Source of the DNA: Desulfurispira natronophila
GTDB lineage: Bacteria > Chrysiogenota > Chrysiogenetes > Chrysiogenales > Chrysiogenaceae
Assembly (NCBI RefSeq): GCF_014203025.1
Contig: NZ_JACHID010000001.1
Coordinates: forward strand, 62,001 to 126,000
Reading direction: 5' to 3'
Length of the DNA: 64,000 bases
Numbering within the stretch: the first letter of the stretch is position 1; each line of letters opens with the position of its first letter. Positions 26,487-35,056 of this stretch are shown here, in pieces. Below the pieces are notes generated by a model. It did not search any database. It saw nothing but the letters and a program-made list of their open reading frames with translations, and was not told where the DNA came from. The position numbers were made by a program, and so were the translations under genes.

Positions 26487-27929
26487 TTAAGGTGAAGTAG
26501 CTTGCTTCACTCTGGCTGCCCTTAATACAACCTGATTTGCCAGATCATTGAAGACAAAGTGGTGGGCGGGGATCATCAGATACCAGTAGATTCTTCCCCA
26601 GAGACCATTTGGGTAAAAGTACGCCGATTGCACCAGCTGGTTATCGTCTACCACAAACTCAAGCCAGGCCTTACCCGGTACTTTCATTTGAGCCTCCAGC
26701 AGCATCCGCCGGTTTTCTTCCAGGTGCACAACTTTCCAAAAATCCAGACAATCTCCCACGCGCAGGTCACACATTTGTCGGCGACCACGGTTGAGGCCAA
26801 AGCCACCCAGGAGTTTGTCAATCAGTCCTCGCAGTCCCCACAGCCAACTATAGCGAAACCAGCCGTTATCGCCACCCACGGTGGTAAATGAATTGAATAC
26901 ATCGCTACAGCTCGTCTGCGAAGGAAGCTTACGCACTCGCCGATCGACAAAGACAGCATCGGCAAGACTCTCAGCAGGGTTAACTTCCCAGCTAAACCCA
27001 AAAGCATCGCTCCAGCGGCTCAACACCTGGTCGTTTTCGATTTCAGCAACTGCCTGTTGCACCGCTTGGTCAAATGACATGGGTGTAAAAGGAAAAAGTT
27101 GACGGGCATGATTATTGCGAACCACGACCTCGGAGCCGAGTCCTTCTATTAGAGAGCGAGCCACTGAATATGGAACTGGAGTAAAAATTGCCAGCCAGTA
27201 AGAGGAGAGGGTCGTCGTGAGCAGTGGTACCGGCAGTATGTATCGCCGAAGTCCCATTACCTCAGCAGTCCGCAGCATCATCTGCCCATAGCTCATAACA
27301 TCGCTGCCAATATCAATAACCTGATTTTCGGTTGTACTCAAATCTTTTGCCTCCAGCAGGTAACGAACTACGTCGTCAACAGCTATGGGTTGGGCTTTGG
27401 TATTGACCCAGCGAGGTGTTACCATAACGGGCAGTTTCTGCACCAAGTGGCGTACAATTTCAAAACTGGAAGAGCCGGATCCAATAATAACGCCGGCACG
27501 AAACCAGATAGTTTCTATCTGCTGTGGGTAACGTGAAAGGATTTCGCCTGTCTCAATGCGGCTGACAAGGTGTTCGCTGGCATTTTCAGGATCACCCAGT
27601 CCGCCCAGGTAGATGATACGTTTGACACCGGCGCGGATCGCAGCATCGCGAAAGTTTTCAGCAGCCTCGCGGTCAAGTCGTTTAAAATCTTTGCCGGCTG
27701 CCAGGGAGTGAACCAGATAGTATGCTATATCAACGTTTTCCAGTGCGTCAGGTAAGGTTTCAGGCTTGAGAACGTCGGATTCTACAACTTCGCAGTTTTG
27801 AACGGATTGGCTGGTTACGGATGTGCGGTTGCGAACCATAAGGCGCAAAGGGCCATTATGGTTTGATAACAATCGTTGATGCAGGCGGCGGCCGATATAG
27901 CCATTAGCGCCAGTGAGGAGAATGCGCAT
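26487..27929 (-). CDS. SDR-family NAD(P)-binding protein with C-terminal DUF2867
   Basis: This 480-residue protein starts at ATG 27929, with GGGAG six bases upstream; the upstream extension lacks a site. Residues 1-300 are an atypical short-chain dehydrogenase/epimerase with the nucleotide motif LLTGANGYIGRRL and YLVHSLAAGKDF. Residues about 330-480 match the DUF2867 type (FRYSWLWGLRGLIDKLLGG, DFWKVVHLEENRRMLLEAQM). This fusion is widespread and often annotated as a nucleoside-diphosphate-sugar epimerase-like protein, but its substrate is not known to me. It is monocistronic, with 238 bases between its start and the divergent cytochrome gene. Confidence 0.82.
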   Translation of the reverse strand: MRILLTGANGYIGRRLHQRLLSNHNGPLRLMVRNRTSVTSQSVQNCEVVESDVLKPETLPDALENVDIAYYLVHSLAAGKDFKRLDREAAENFRDAAIRAGVKRIIYLGGLGDPENASEHLVSRIETGEILSRYPQQIETIWFRAGVIIGSGSSSFEIVRHLVQKLPVMVTPRWVNTKAQPIAVDDVVRYLLEAKDLSTTENQVIDIGSDVMSYGQMMLRTAEVMGLRRYILPVPLLTTTLSSYWLAIFTPVPYSVARSLIEGLGSEVVVRNNHARQLFPFTPMSFDQAVQQAVAEIENDQVLSRWSDAFGFSWEVNPAESLADAVFVDRRVRKLPSQTSCSDVFNSFTTVGGDNGWFRYSWLWGLRGLIDKLLGGFGLNRGRRQMCDLRVGDCLDFWKVVHLEENRRMLLEAQMKVPGKAWLEFVVDDNQLVQSAYFYPNGLWGRIYWYLMIPAHHFVFNDLANQVVLRAARVKQATSP

Positions 27930-28167
27930 GAAATGCTCCCGATTTTTCTTCCACCGTGATGGAATATGATGTAAATTCACAATTATTAATAACGACAGTT
28001 CAAGCTCTGTATGGCCGGAAGGGACGATGCGCGTAGCCACACCATATCTTACCGCAGAACCACACCCGCCAGTAGTGTTCATTACCAATATACGTAATTA
28101 TGTATTATTCTGAAGGTAAGACAAGTTATTTCCTTTTACACGACATGCGACCAATGGAGAGAGTTTT

Positions 28168-29463
28168 ATGACAAGAATTACTGTACCTGCACTCTTTGTT
28201 TTTTTGTTTGCTGGATTGTTTTTTTTACTTCCGGCTCTGGCAGAAGTTGATCTGAGTAATCAGCTTGTAGTTGAGGAACAACAGTTTGAGCCTGGTTCCT
28301 TTGAAAGCCCAGGAGCCTGCCTTGGCTGTCACCCTGGCATTCATCAGGAGTGGTCTCACTCTATGCACTCCTTTGCGTGGAAGAATCGCTGGTATCAGGA
28401 CGACTACCAGATGGCTCATAGTGAAACCGGTGGTGCAACTGATGTACTGTGCGGTGCCTGCCACGCACCCATAGCAGCACGTACCGGGCAGCTTCCGCCT
28501 CACGATGCTTCTCGCTTTGACGATACCAGCAAACAAGGTATTTCCTGCGATTTTTGCCATACGATTACCGATGTTGAGCGCCCTTATAACATGGGTAACA
28601 TATCCAGCCCCGGGAACATGAAGATGGGGAGTCGTGGTGATGGGAGCTCGCCGTATCACGGAATAGAGGAGTCAGCCCTGCACCGTTCATCCACTTTCTG
28701 TGGTGCCTGCCACAACGTCAAGCATCCTGCCAGCGATGTTATGATCATTGACACTTACGATGACTGGAAGGAGGGGCCTTATGCGGCAGAAGGTATCACC
28801 TGTCAAAACTGCCACATGACGCCTGGTACGGGTATTGGCTCTAACCCTGGCAAGTCGAGCCCCATGGGTATGGACAGGGACAATGTTGCTTTTCATGGTT
28901 TTGTGGGTGGCAGCTCTTTTGGGCAAAGAAAAATGGGCAACGAGGAACAGGCTAAACTGGCTGAGGAAATGTTAAAAGCTGCGGCAGAGATAGAGCTTTC
29001 GTCCCAGCGCAATGACTCTCAAGTGGATCTGCTGGTCGAGGTACACAATGTAGGAGCTGGCCACAAGATACCGACAGGCGTCACCTACATACGCAAGATG
29101 TGGTTGGAAGTTGTAGTTGAGGATGACAGTGGCTCCGTGGTGTACCACTCAGGTGCCATTGATGAGCAAAATCATGTTGATCCCGAAGCTGTGTTCTATC
29201 GTTTACTTTTTGAAGACGAAGAAGGAAACCTCACGGGCAAGAGCTGGCGGGCGACTGCTATCGGCTACGATCGTCGCATTCCAGCCAAAGGCAGCGACCG
29301 TGAGATATATACGCTGGATTTGCCACAGGGAAGGAGTTACGAGGTTACGGTTCGCCTGATGTATCGCTCTTTTACCCAGGAAACTCTGGATTTTCACGAA
29401 GGTGAGGATGCCCCACGTATAGAAAGTGTGGAGATGGCACGGCAAACCCTTCGCATCCCCTGA
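28168..29463 (+). CDS. periplasmic five-haem c-type cytochrome
   Basis: This 431-residue protein has a Sec signal peptide (about residues 1-26) and five CxxCH haem sites: CLGCH, CGACH, CDFCH, CGACH and CQNCH, all within residues 50-220. The C-terminal part (about 270-431) is beta-rich and begins with VEVHNVGAGHKIPTGVTYIR, a segment often found after the haem region in multihaem cytochromes of metal- and sulfur-respiring bacteria. It probably carries electrons in the periplasm; its partner is unknown. The ATG at 28168 follows GGAGAG. A terminator directly follows. Confidence 0.88.
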   Translation: MTRITVPALFVFLFAGLFFLLPALAEVDLSNQLVVEEQQFEPGSFESPGACLGCHPGIHQEWSHSMHSFAWKNRWYQDDYQMAHSETGGATDVLCGACHAPIAARTGQLPPHDASRFDDTSKQGISCDFCHTITDVERPYNMGNISSPGNMKMGSRGDGSSPYHGIEESALHRSSTFCGACHNVKHPASDVMIIDTYDDWKEGPYAAEGITCQNCHMTPGTGIGSNPGKSSPMGMDRDNVAFHGFVGGSSFGQRKMGNEEQAKLAEEMLKAAAEIELSSQRNDSQVDLLVEVHNVGAGHKIPTGVTYIRKMWLEVVVEDDSGSVVYHSGAIDEQNHVDPEAVFYRLLFEDEEGNLTGKSWRATAIGYDRRIPAKGSDREIYTLDLPQGRSYEVTVRLMYRSFTQETLDFHEGEDAPRIESVEMARQTLRIP

Positions 29464-29477
29464 CCATAAGGAGCATG

Positions 29478-29507
29478 AAAAACCCCGTCGTTTCCGGCGG
29501 GGTTTTC
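29478..29507. terminator. bidirectional terminator between the cytochrome and cheX genes
   Basis: AAAACCCCGTCG and CCGGCGGGGTTTT form a stem with a T-run in each direction. It lies between two convergent genes and touches the stop codon of the cheX-like gene. Confidence 0.85.
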
Positions 29508-29983
29508 TACGTTGGGATCAGCTCCCGCATGCTTACTTCAACCACAAACTTGCCAATATCCTGGATGATAAAGGGCAGCACAATGCATGGCACATTTTTA
29601 GGGCGCTTGATGCAGTGGTCATGACCTACCACCACGTGAGGGATAGAGATTTTGAAGCGAACGCCGGAAGCGCTGAGTTCCTTTTTGGCACCACCGCTAA
29701 TGATGTTTACCAGCTCACCTACGGCATCTTTGACGTCGTCGTCAATGGAGGTTTTTTCTTCACCGATAAAGGCGCTGACCAGCTTGAGTGCCACTTCACG
29801 TGGAAAACTGAGAACGACAGACCCGTGCACATCACCGGCAATGCCGATAACGGCAGAGATATCAAATGTGGGATTGCTTTCTTCTTTCAAAAAAAGCTGC
29901 TCCCGTCCCAGCGGGGTATCTATAATTGATGCCAGCACATTTATTGTCGAAAGGACAAAAGGGTTGATGAAATTCGCTTTCAT
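29507..29983 (-). CDS. cheX: CheX-type chemotaxis phosphatase
   Basis: CheX dephosphorylates CheY-P. This 158-residue protein starts at ATG 29983 with GGGAGG upstream. It carries the family motif DAVGELVNIISGGAK, whose Glu and Asn are the catalytic pair, followed about 22 residues later by a proline (ISIPHVV). There is one such motif, as in CheX rather than CheC. It is cytoplasmic and monocistronic. With three chemoreceptors in the window it fits the motile lifestyle, but no cheA or cheY operon is adjacent. Confidence 0.85.
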   Translation of the reverse strand: MKANFINPFVLSTINVLASIIDTPLGREQLFLKEESNPTFDISAVIGIAGDVHGSVVLSFPREVALKLVSAFIGEEKTSIDDDVKDAVGELVNIISGGAKKELSASGVRFKISIPHVVVGHDHCIKRPKNVPCIVLPFIIQDIGKFVVEVSMRELIPT

Positions 29984-30109
29984 GAAGCCTCCCGTTGAAT
30001 ATGTATACAAAATCTCAACTTCTGTCATCCCTTACCGTAAAAAAACTCTATGCAAAAAATTTGTCAACTGCCGTGAGCTCTCACCGGCAGTGACCATAAG
30101 GAACATGAT

Positions 30110-30661
30110 ATGAAAGATTTAGCGCTACGTTGGATTTCATTTCCCTTTATAGCCATGCTCAGCCTGCTTGGTTGCACTGGTGTTCCCAAGGGCGCCGTGG
30201 TAGTGGATGACTTTGAGCTGGAGTCCTACTTGGGCACCTGGTATGAAATCGCTCGTTTTGACCACTCATTTGAGCGTGGCCTGGATAATGTACGGGCACG
30301 ATATGAGTTGCGGGAGGATGGTGGTATTGATGTTGTAAACCGAGGGTACAAGCGCGATGAAGGGCGTTGGAAAGAGGCCAGAGGGAAGGCGTACTTTCAC
30401 GGTAAAAGCCACGTGGGGCGACTGAAGGTCTCATTTTTTGGGCCATTTTACAGTAGTTACAATATTATTGCCCTTGATGAGCACTATCAATATGCCATGA
30501 TTGCTGGTCCCAGTCACAAGTATTTCTGGATACTGGCGCGGGAACCGCAGCTACCAAAAGAAACATTGCAGCAGTTGCAAGAGCAGGCAATATTGATGGG
30601 TTTTAATATGGATCAACTGATCATGGTGCGTCACGATGATGATCTCCCAAAGCAGGAGTAA
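30110..30661 (+). CDS. blc: bacterial lipocalin (outer-membrane lipoprotein Blc)
   Basis: This 183-residue lipoprotein has the lipobox LLGC at about residue 22. The lipocalin signature is GTWYEIARFDHSFERGLDNV, and the later strands include VSFFGPFYSSYNIIAL and YAMIAGPSHKYFWILAR. Blc-type lipocalins bind lysophospholipids or fatty acids at the inner leaflet of the outer membrane. The start ATG follows AAGGAACAT. Transcription is probably independent of the signalling cluster that begins 166 bases later. Confidence 0.92.
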   Translation: MKDLALRWISFPFIAMLSLLGCTGVPKGAVVVDDFELESYLGTWYEIARFDHSFERGLDNVRARYELREDGGIDVVNRGYKRDEGRWKEARGKAYFHGKSHVGRLKVSFFGPFYSSYNIIALDEHYQYAMIAGPSHKYFWILAREPQLPKETLQQLQEQAILMGFNMDQLIMVRHDDDLPKQE

Positions 30662-30827
30662 TGGTTATACGTAAGCAGTTACCTGTTTGGTTGTGACTTG
30701 ACGGGTATGGTGATCAGTGATACATAGAGCTGCATTATTCATATACCCTATACCTGTGCGTAGCACTTGTAAAAAACACTTTTTATTCAGCGGTTCTCAT
30801 TCTGTACTTTCATTATCTGGAGAAGAT

Positions 30828-31673
30828 TTGAAAAAGAGCGTTTTTATATTCTTGCTTATCGCTATACTGTTCAGCCCTGGCTGGTCACGAACCATTACCT
30901 TTGTTCCCTTGCCCAAGGAAAATCCTTTCTCTACGGTAAGCCGTAGCGCACCACTGGTAAATTACCTGCAGTCTCACAGTCCATACGACATTGCTATTAA
31001 CCACTACGACAACTACGAAGATATTCTGCAGCATTTTTTGCTGGGCAATATTGACTTGGTGCAGCTTGGCCCATTACCCATGCTGGTGCTGGAGTCTCTG
31101 GGAGGGAATCTGGTTCCCGTAATAGCCTTGCGTGAAAAAGATGGGACGCACCAATATACCTGCTGCCTGGCTGTACCTTTTGATGTACCAGGAGGTAAAG
31201 AAGGCTTGCGTAAGCTGGCTCCGACATCGGTAGCCTTGACTCAACCCTTGTCTACCTGCGGGATGGTGGCAACCTACTGGCTTGCCAGGCAGCATGGTAT
31301 CGATATAACTCAGGCGGAACCTCATTGGAAAGGAAACCATGAGAGAGTTGCCCTTTCTCTTGCGCGAAAAAACCACTTGATAGGTGGACTCAAGACAGGT
31401 ATAGCTCAAAAGTATTCTCACATCGGTGTGCGGGTGCTGGCTGAAACGCCTCCTCTGCCGGGGTTTGCCATTTACGCCAACGCCGATACCCTGAGTAGTG
31501 GATACATCAGTCGTTTACGCATGACCATGCTCCAGTTGAATCATAGTGATCAGCATAAATTGCAGTTGGGGCGCCATGGGTTTGAAGAAGTAGACATTTC
31601 AGCTTACGCCACAGTACGAAAATTACTACAGGATATCGAATTGCAAGCTGCAGATTTGCTTGAGCTACCATGA
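30828..31673 (+). CDS. PhnD-like periplasmic substrate-binding protein
   Basis: This 281-residue exported protein starts at TTG 30828, with GGAGAA upstream and a signal peptide immediately after (KKSVFIFLLIAILFSPGWS). The mature part resembles phosphate/phosphonate-type binding proteins (PhnD family): TITFVPLPKENPFSTVSRSA, NIDLVQLGPLPMLVLE, and a hinge followed by SVALTQPLSTCG. There is no ABC permease or ATPase gene. Its stop overlaps the start of the large kinase as ATGA. The likely role is presenting a ligand to that sensor kinase rather than transport. The ligand is unknown. Confidence 0.78.
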   Translation: MKKSVFIFLLIAILFSPGWSRTITFVPLPKENPFSTVSRSAPLVNYLQSHSPYDIAINHYDNYEDILQHFLLGNIDLVQLGPLPMLVLESLGGNLVPVIALREKDGTHQYTCCLAVPFDVPGGKEGLRKLAPTSVALTQPLSTCGMVATYWLARQHGIDITQAEPHWKGNHERVALSLARKNHLIGGLKTGIAQKYSHIGVRVLAETPPLPGFAIYANADTLSSGYISRLRMTMLQLNHSDQHKLQLGRHGFEEVDISAYATVRKLLQDIELQAADLLELP

Positions 31674-34600
31674 GAAGAAACTTTACCCCGAGTTTCACCA
31701 CATATACCTATGCATTTGGGGTGGTAATACTGCTTACGACCCTGATTTGGCTGGTGATGCTTTACTTGCTTGAACAGCAACGTGATCGCTCTATTGAGGA
31801 ACTGCTGTACAGTTTGGGTGATGCCCAAAGTATTACCTGGCAGTCGGTACTAAACCAGCAACGCCACTCGGTAGCCACGTGGTTTGAAGAGTATGTGCAA
31901 GAGAACCCGCGTACGCTGGAGCTCATGGACCAGGCCAGGGACCGAAATCAAAGGGACCAGGCCCGGGCTCATCTGTATCGTCACCTGGCTGATACCTATG
32001 ATCGTTTGCAGCAGCGGGGTGTACGCCAGTTTCATTTTCACCTGCCAAATGGTGACAGCTTATTACGCTTTCATCAACTTGATCAGTATGGCGATAACCT
32101 TATGGATGTGCGCTACTCAGTGAAAGTAGCCAATGAGGAGCATCGCGCTGTCATGGGATTTGAAACAGGACGCATCGTCTCAGGCTTTCGCAGCACGTTT
32201 CCTGTTTTCAGTGAACAGGGAGAGCACCTGGGCAGTGTGGAGCTGAGCCTGCCTTTTGATACGTTGCGACAAGAGATGTCCCGTCTTTTTGAGCAGCGAG
32301 AATTTGAAATGCTTCTGCGCCGTGAGTTGGTGGACGGGGTGATTTTTGAGGAGCAGCAGGAAATCCACGCCCCCTGGCCTGCTTCTGACAGACTTATTGT
32401 CGAAGATCCGCAAAGGGTACTTCCCGATGCTCCTCCAGCACTTTCTGCCTCATCCAGGGCAACGGTAGAAGCACTGAGCCACACCGGTGCCTTGCCCTGC
32501 CTGGATGGTCGTGTAGAAAATGGCTATTTTTCAGTTCAAACTCCTGATGGGTATCAATCCGCTATTTTTACTTGCCTTTTCGATACTCAGGGTGAACACA
32601 GCGGCTACCTGGTCTCCTACGGTGCCTTTCCCCAGCAGTCCGTAATTCACCAGACCTTTCAACGCAATCTTGTTGTAACAACCCTGGCTTTGCTTGCCCT
32701 GGCTGTTGCGGTTTTGGCCTTTCTCTCCCGGCACTATGCCTTGGGAGGAGAGCGCCAGCGACTGCAAATTATTAATGATACTCTGGGGGAGGGGCTTTAT
32801 GTTATGGGTGCTGATGGAAGGGTTACGGATGTAAATCAACGGGCCTGTGAGATGTTGGGTTACGATCGCTCCCAAATCATTGGTCAAGCTGCCCACGACC
32901 TCTTTCACAGTCATAGCGAAAACTATCATATACCCTTGCAGGAGTGCCCATTTTACGAGGCCGTTATGGCTGGACAAGAGTACCGGCAGCAGGAAATCTT
33001 CAGGCGATGTGATGGGGTGCTGATTACGGTGCGGGTCACCAGTCGCCCCATTCGTAAGGGTTCCGAGATCGTCGGTTCTGTGACGACTTTTGCTGACATT
33101 ACTCGCCAGGTAGAGACCCAGGAGGCACTGCAGCGCAGTGAGGACTTCCTCAATGCTATTTTTGAATCCATTCAGGATGGTATATCGGTGTTGGATCGTG
33201 ACCTGAGTATTGTGCGCACCAACCGCTGGGTCCAGCAAATGTACCCACAAAGTCTACCCCTGGAAACGCAAAAATGTTACGGGGCCTATCAGCAACGGGA
33301 AACGCCATGTACCTGGTGCCCAGCCCTGAAAACCCTGGCAGAGGGAACCCCCCAGTCTCAGATTGTTCCCTGGCCTGGCGAGCAGGAACCTGAGGGCTGG
33401 CTGGAGATTTCAACCTACCCTGTATTTGACAATGAAGGAAAAGTGCACCAGGTGGTAGAGTTTGTTCGTGACATAACTGATCGCATACAGGTGCAGCAGG
33501 AGCTGGCATGCAGTGAACAACGTTTCCGCCTGTTTGCTGAAAACAGCGATACGGTATTCTGGGTGCGTACCGCCGATAAAATTCTTTACATCAGCCCCGC
33601 TTACGAACGTGTGTGGGGACATTCGTGCGATGAGCTTTACGAGAATCCCGATGCCTTTTGGCAAAACGTTCATCATGAAGACAAAACTCGGATAACCAAA
33701 GCGCTGGAAGATGATATTCAGGGGCGTCGTCCCTTTGACGAGTACTACCGTATCGTGCGCTCCGACAACTCTGTGCGTTGGATACACGCGCGCAGCTTTG
33801 CCGTGTCAGACGAAAACCAAGGCACTGGATATTGGACTGGTGTGGCCCACGACGTCACTTTACAGAAAGCACACGAGGAGACTCTGGAGCAGTTTAGTCT
33901 GGATCTGGCCCGCAAGGTTAATAATGAAGTGGCCCGTCGGATGGAAACGGAGCAAAGCTATCAGGCACTGGTAGAAAACTCCCCTGAGGGAATCCTTCTT
34001 ATGGACTCTGAGTGTCGTTTTGTCAGCGCTAACCCCGCGGCAGCCAGGATGCTTATGATGGAGCCTCAGCAACTCCAGGGACTCACACCACTTGATATTT
34101 CACCGTCGCAACAGCCCGATGGATTATCAAGCGACCAGAAGCTGCAGCAGGCCGTGGAAAGGGTATCGCAGGACAAGGTAACGCAGCTGGAGTGGACTCA
34201 CCTTGATGAGTTGGGGGATGAAGTCCTTACCGAGGTGGTAATTTCGAAGCTTGACCGGGAATCCTCTGGGTGCATGCTGGTGCTGTGGCGGGATATTACC
34301 GAAGTGCGAAGGTTACAGCATGAGCGGCAGCTTCAGGAAGTGGCTCTGACCCAGCAATCCAAAATGGCCGAATTGGGTAATATGATGGGGGCCATAGCTC
34401 ACCAGTGGAAACAACCACTTAATAATATTGCTCTGCATATGCAGTATTTGCCAGAGCTGTATGAGGATGGAAAGCTGACCAGTGAGGAGCTGGAAAGGGC
34501 GACTAGCCGGATCATGGAGTTGCTGAAGTTCATGGCTACCACCATTGAAGACTTTCGCAATTTCTTTAAGCCTTCAGGGGATTTGGAAGCATTTGATTTG

Positions 34601-35056
34601 CACCGCAGCGTGGTAGATGTAGTCGAGATTATTAAAGGGCAGCTGGTAAAAGACACAGTAACGGTAAATATTGCTGATACCCCCAACTGTCGAATTCAGG
34701 GACGACGGGGCGAATTTCAGCAAGTGGTCCTCAATATTCTCAATAATGCCCGCGAGGCTATAGTGGAACAAAAGCCACTATGCCGAGAAATTGATATCAG
34801 TTTCCAACTCGATGACTCCTTTGTGGGAGTAACCATATGCGATCATGCTGGAGGTATCCCTGCTCACCTGCTACCGGACAAGCTCTTCAACCCATTTGTT
34901 TCTACCAAGGGCCAGCAGGGTACAGGTATTGGCCTTTCCCTCTCCCGTTCCATAATAGAAAAGATGAACGGAAGCGTAACGGCACATAATAGTGATGACG
35001 GAGCCTGCTTCTACATTCAGTTTCCACTGTACAGGGAGGAGTCAGAAAATGAGTAG
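31670..35056 (+). CDS. membrane sensor histidine kinase: dCache, four PAS domains, HQWKQP-type HisKA
   Basis: This 1128-residue kinase has transmembrane helices at about residues 13-34 and 325-346. They flank a periplasmic double-Cache-like sensor (RQFHFHLPNGDSLLRFHQLD, FPVFSEQGEHLGSVELS). Four PAS domains follow (about 360-475, 485-600, 605-725 and 770-880). The second has a Cys-rich loop, CYGAYQQRETPCTWCP, seen in many PAS proteins of anaerobes. HisKA has GAIAHQWKQPLNNIAL (about 905). The ATPase domain has VLNILNNAREA, ICDHAGGIP, FNPFVSTK and GTGIGLSLS, all intact. It overlaps the binding-protein gene by four bases and the next kinase gene by eight, so the three are tightly coupled. Confidence 0.88.
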   Translation: MRRNFTPSFTTYTYAFGVVILLTTLIWLVMLYLLEQQRDRSIEELLYSLGDAQSITWQSVLNQQRHSVATWFEEYVQENPRTLELMDQARDRNQRDQARAHLYRHLADTYDRLQQRGVRQFHFHLPNGDSLLRFHQLDQYGDNLMDVRYSVKVANEEHRAVMGFETGRIVSGFRSTFPVFSEQGEHLGSVELSLPFDTLRQEMSRLFEQREFEMLLRRELVDGVIFEEQQEIHAPWPASDRLIVEDPQRVLPDAPPALSASSRATVEALSHTGALPCLDGRVENGYFSVQTPDGYQSAIFTCLFDTQGEHSGYLVSYGAFPQQSVIHQTFQRNLVVTTLALLALAVAVLAFLSRHYALGGERQRLQIINDTLGEGLYVMGADGRVTDVNQRACEMLGYDRSQIIGQAAHDLFHSHSENYHIPLQECPFYEAVMAGQEYRQQEIFRRCDGVLITVRVTSRPIRKGSEIVGSVTTFADITRQVETQEALQRSEDFLNAIFESIQDGISVLDRDLSIVRTNRWVQQMYPQSLPLETQKCYGAYQQRETPCTWCPALKTLAEGTPQSQIVPWPGEQEPEGWLEISTYPVFDNEGKVHQVVEFVRDITDRIQVQQELACSEQRFRLFAENSDTVFWVRTADKILYISPAYERVWGHSCDELYENPDAFWQNVHHEDKTRITKALEDDIQGRRPFDEYYRIVRSDNSVRWIHARSFAVSDENQGTGYWTGVAHDVTLQKAHEETLEQFSLDLARKVNNEVARRMETEQSYQALVENSPEGILLMDSECRFVSANPAAARMLMMEPQQLQGLTPLDISPSQQPDGLSSDQKLQQAVERVSQDKVTQLEWTHLDELGDEVLTEVVISKLDRESSGCMLVLWRDITEVRRLQHERQLQEVALTQQSKMAELGNMMGAIAHQWKQPLNNIALHMQYLPELYEDGKLTSEELERATSRIMELLKFMATTIEDFRNFFKPSGDLEAFDLHRSVVDVVEIIKGQLVKDTVTVNIADTPNCRIQGRRGEFQQVVLNILNNAREAIVEQKPLCREIDISFQLDDSFVGVTICDHAGGIPAHLLPDKLFNPFVSTKGQQGTGIGLSLSRSIIEKMNGSVTAHNSDDGACFYIQFPLYREESENE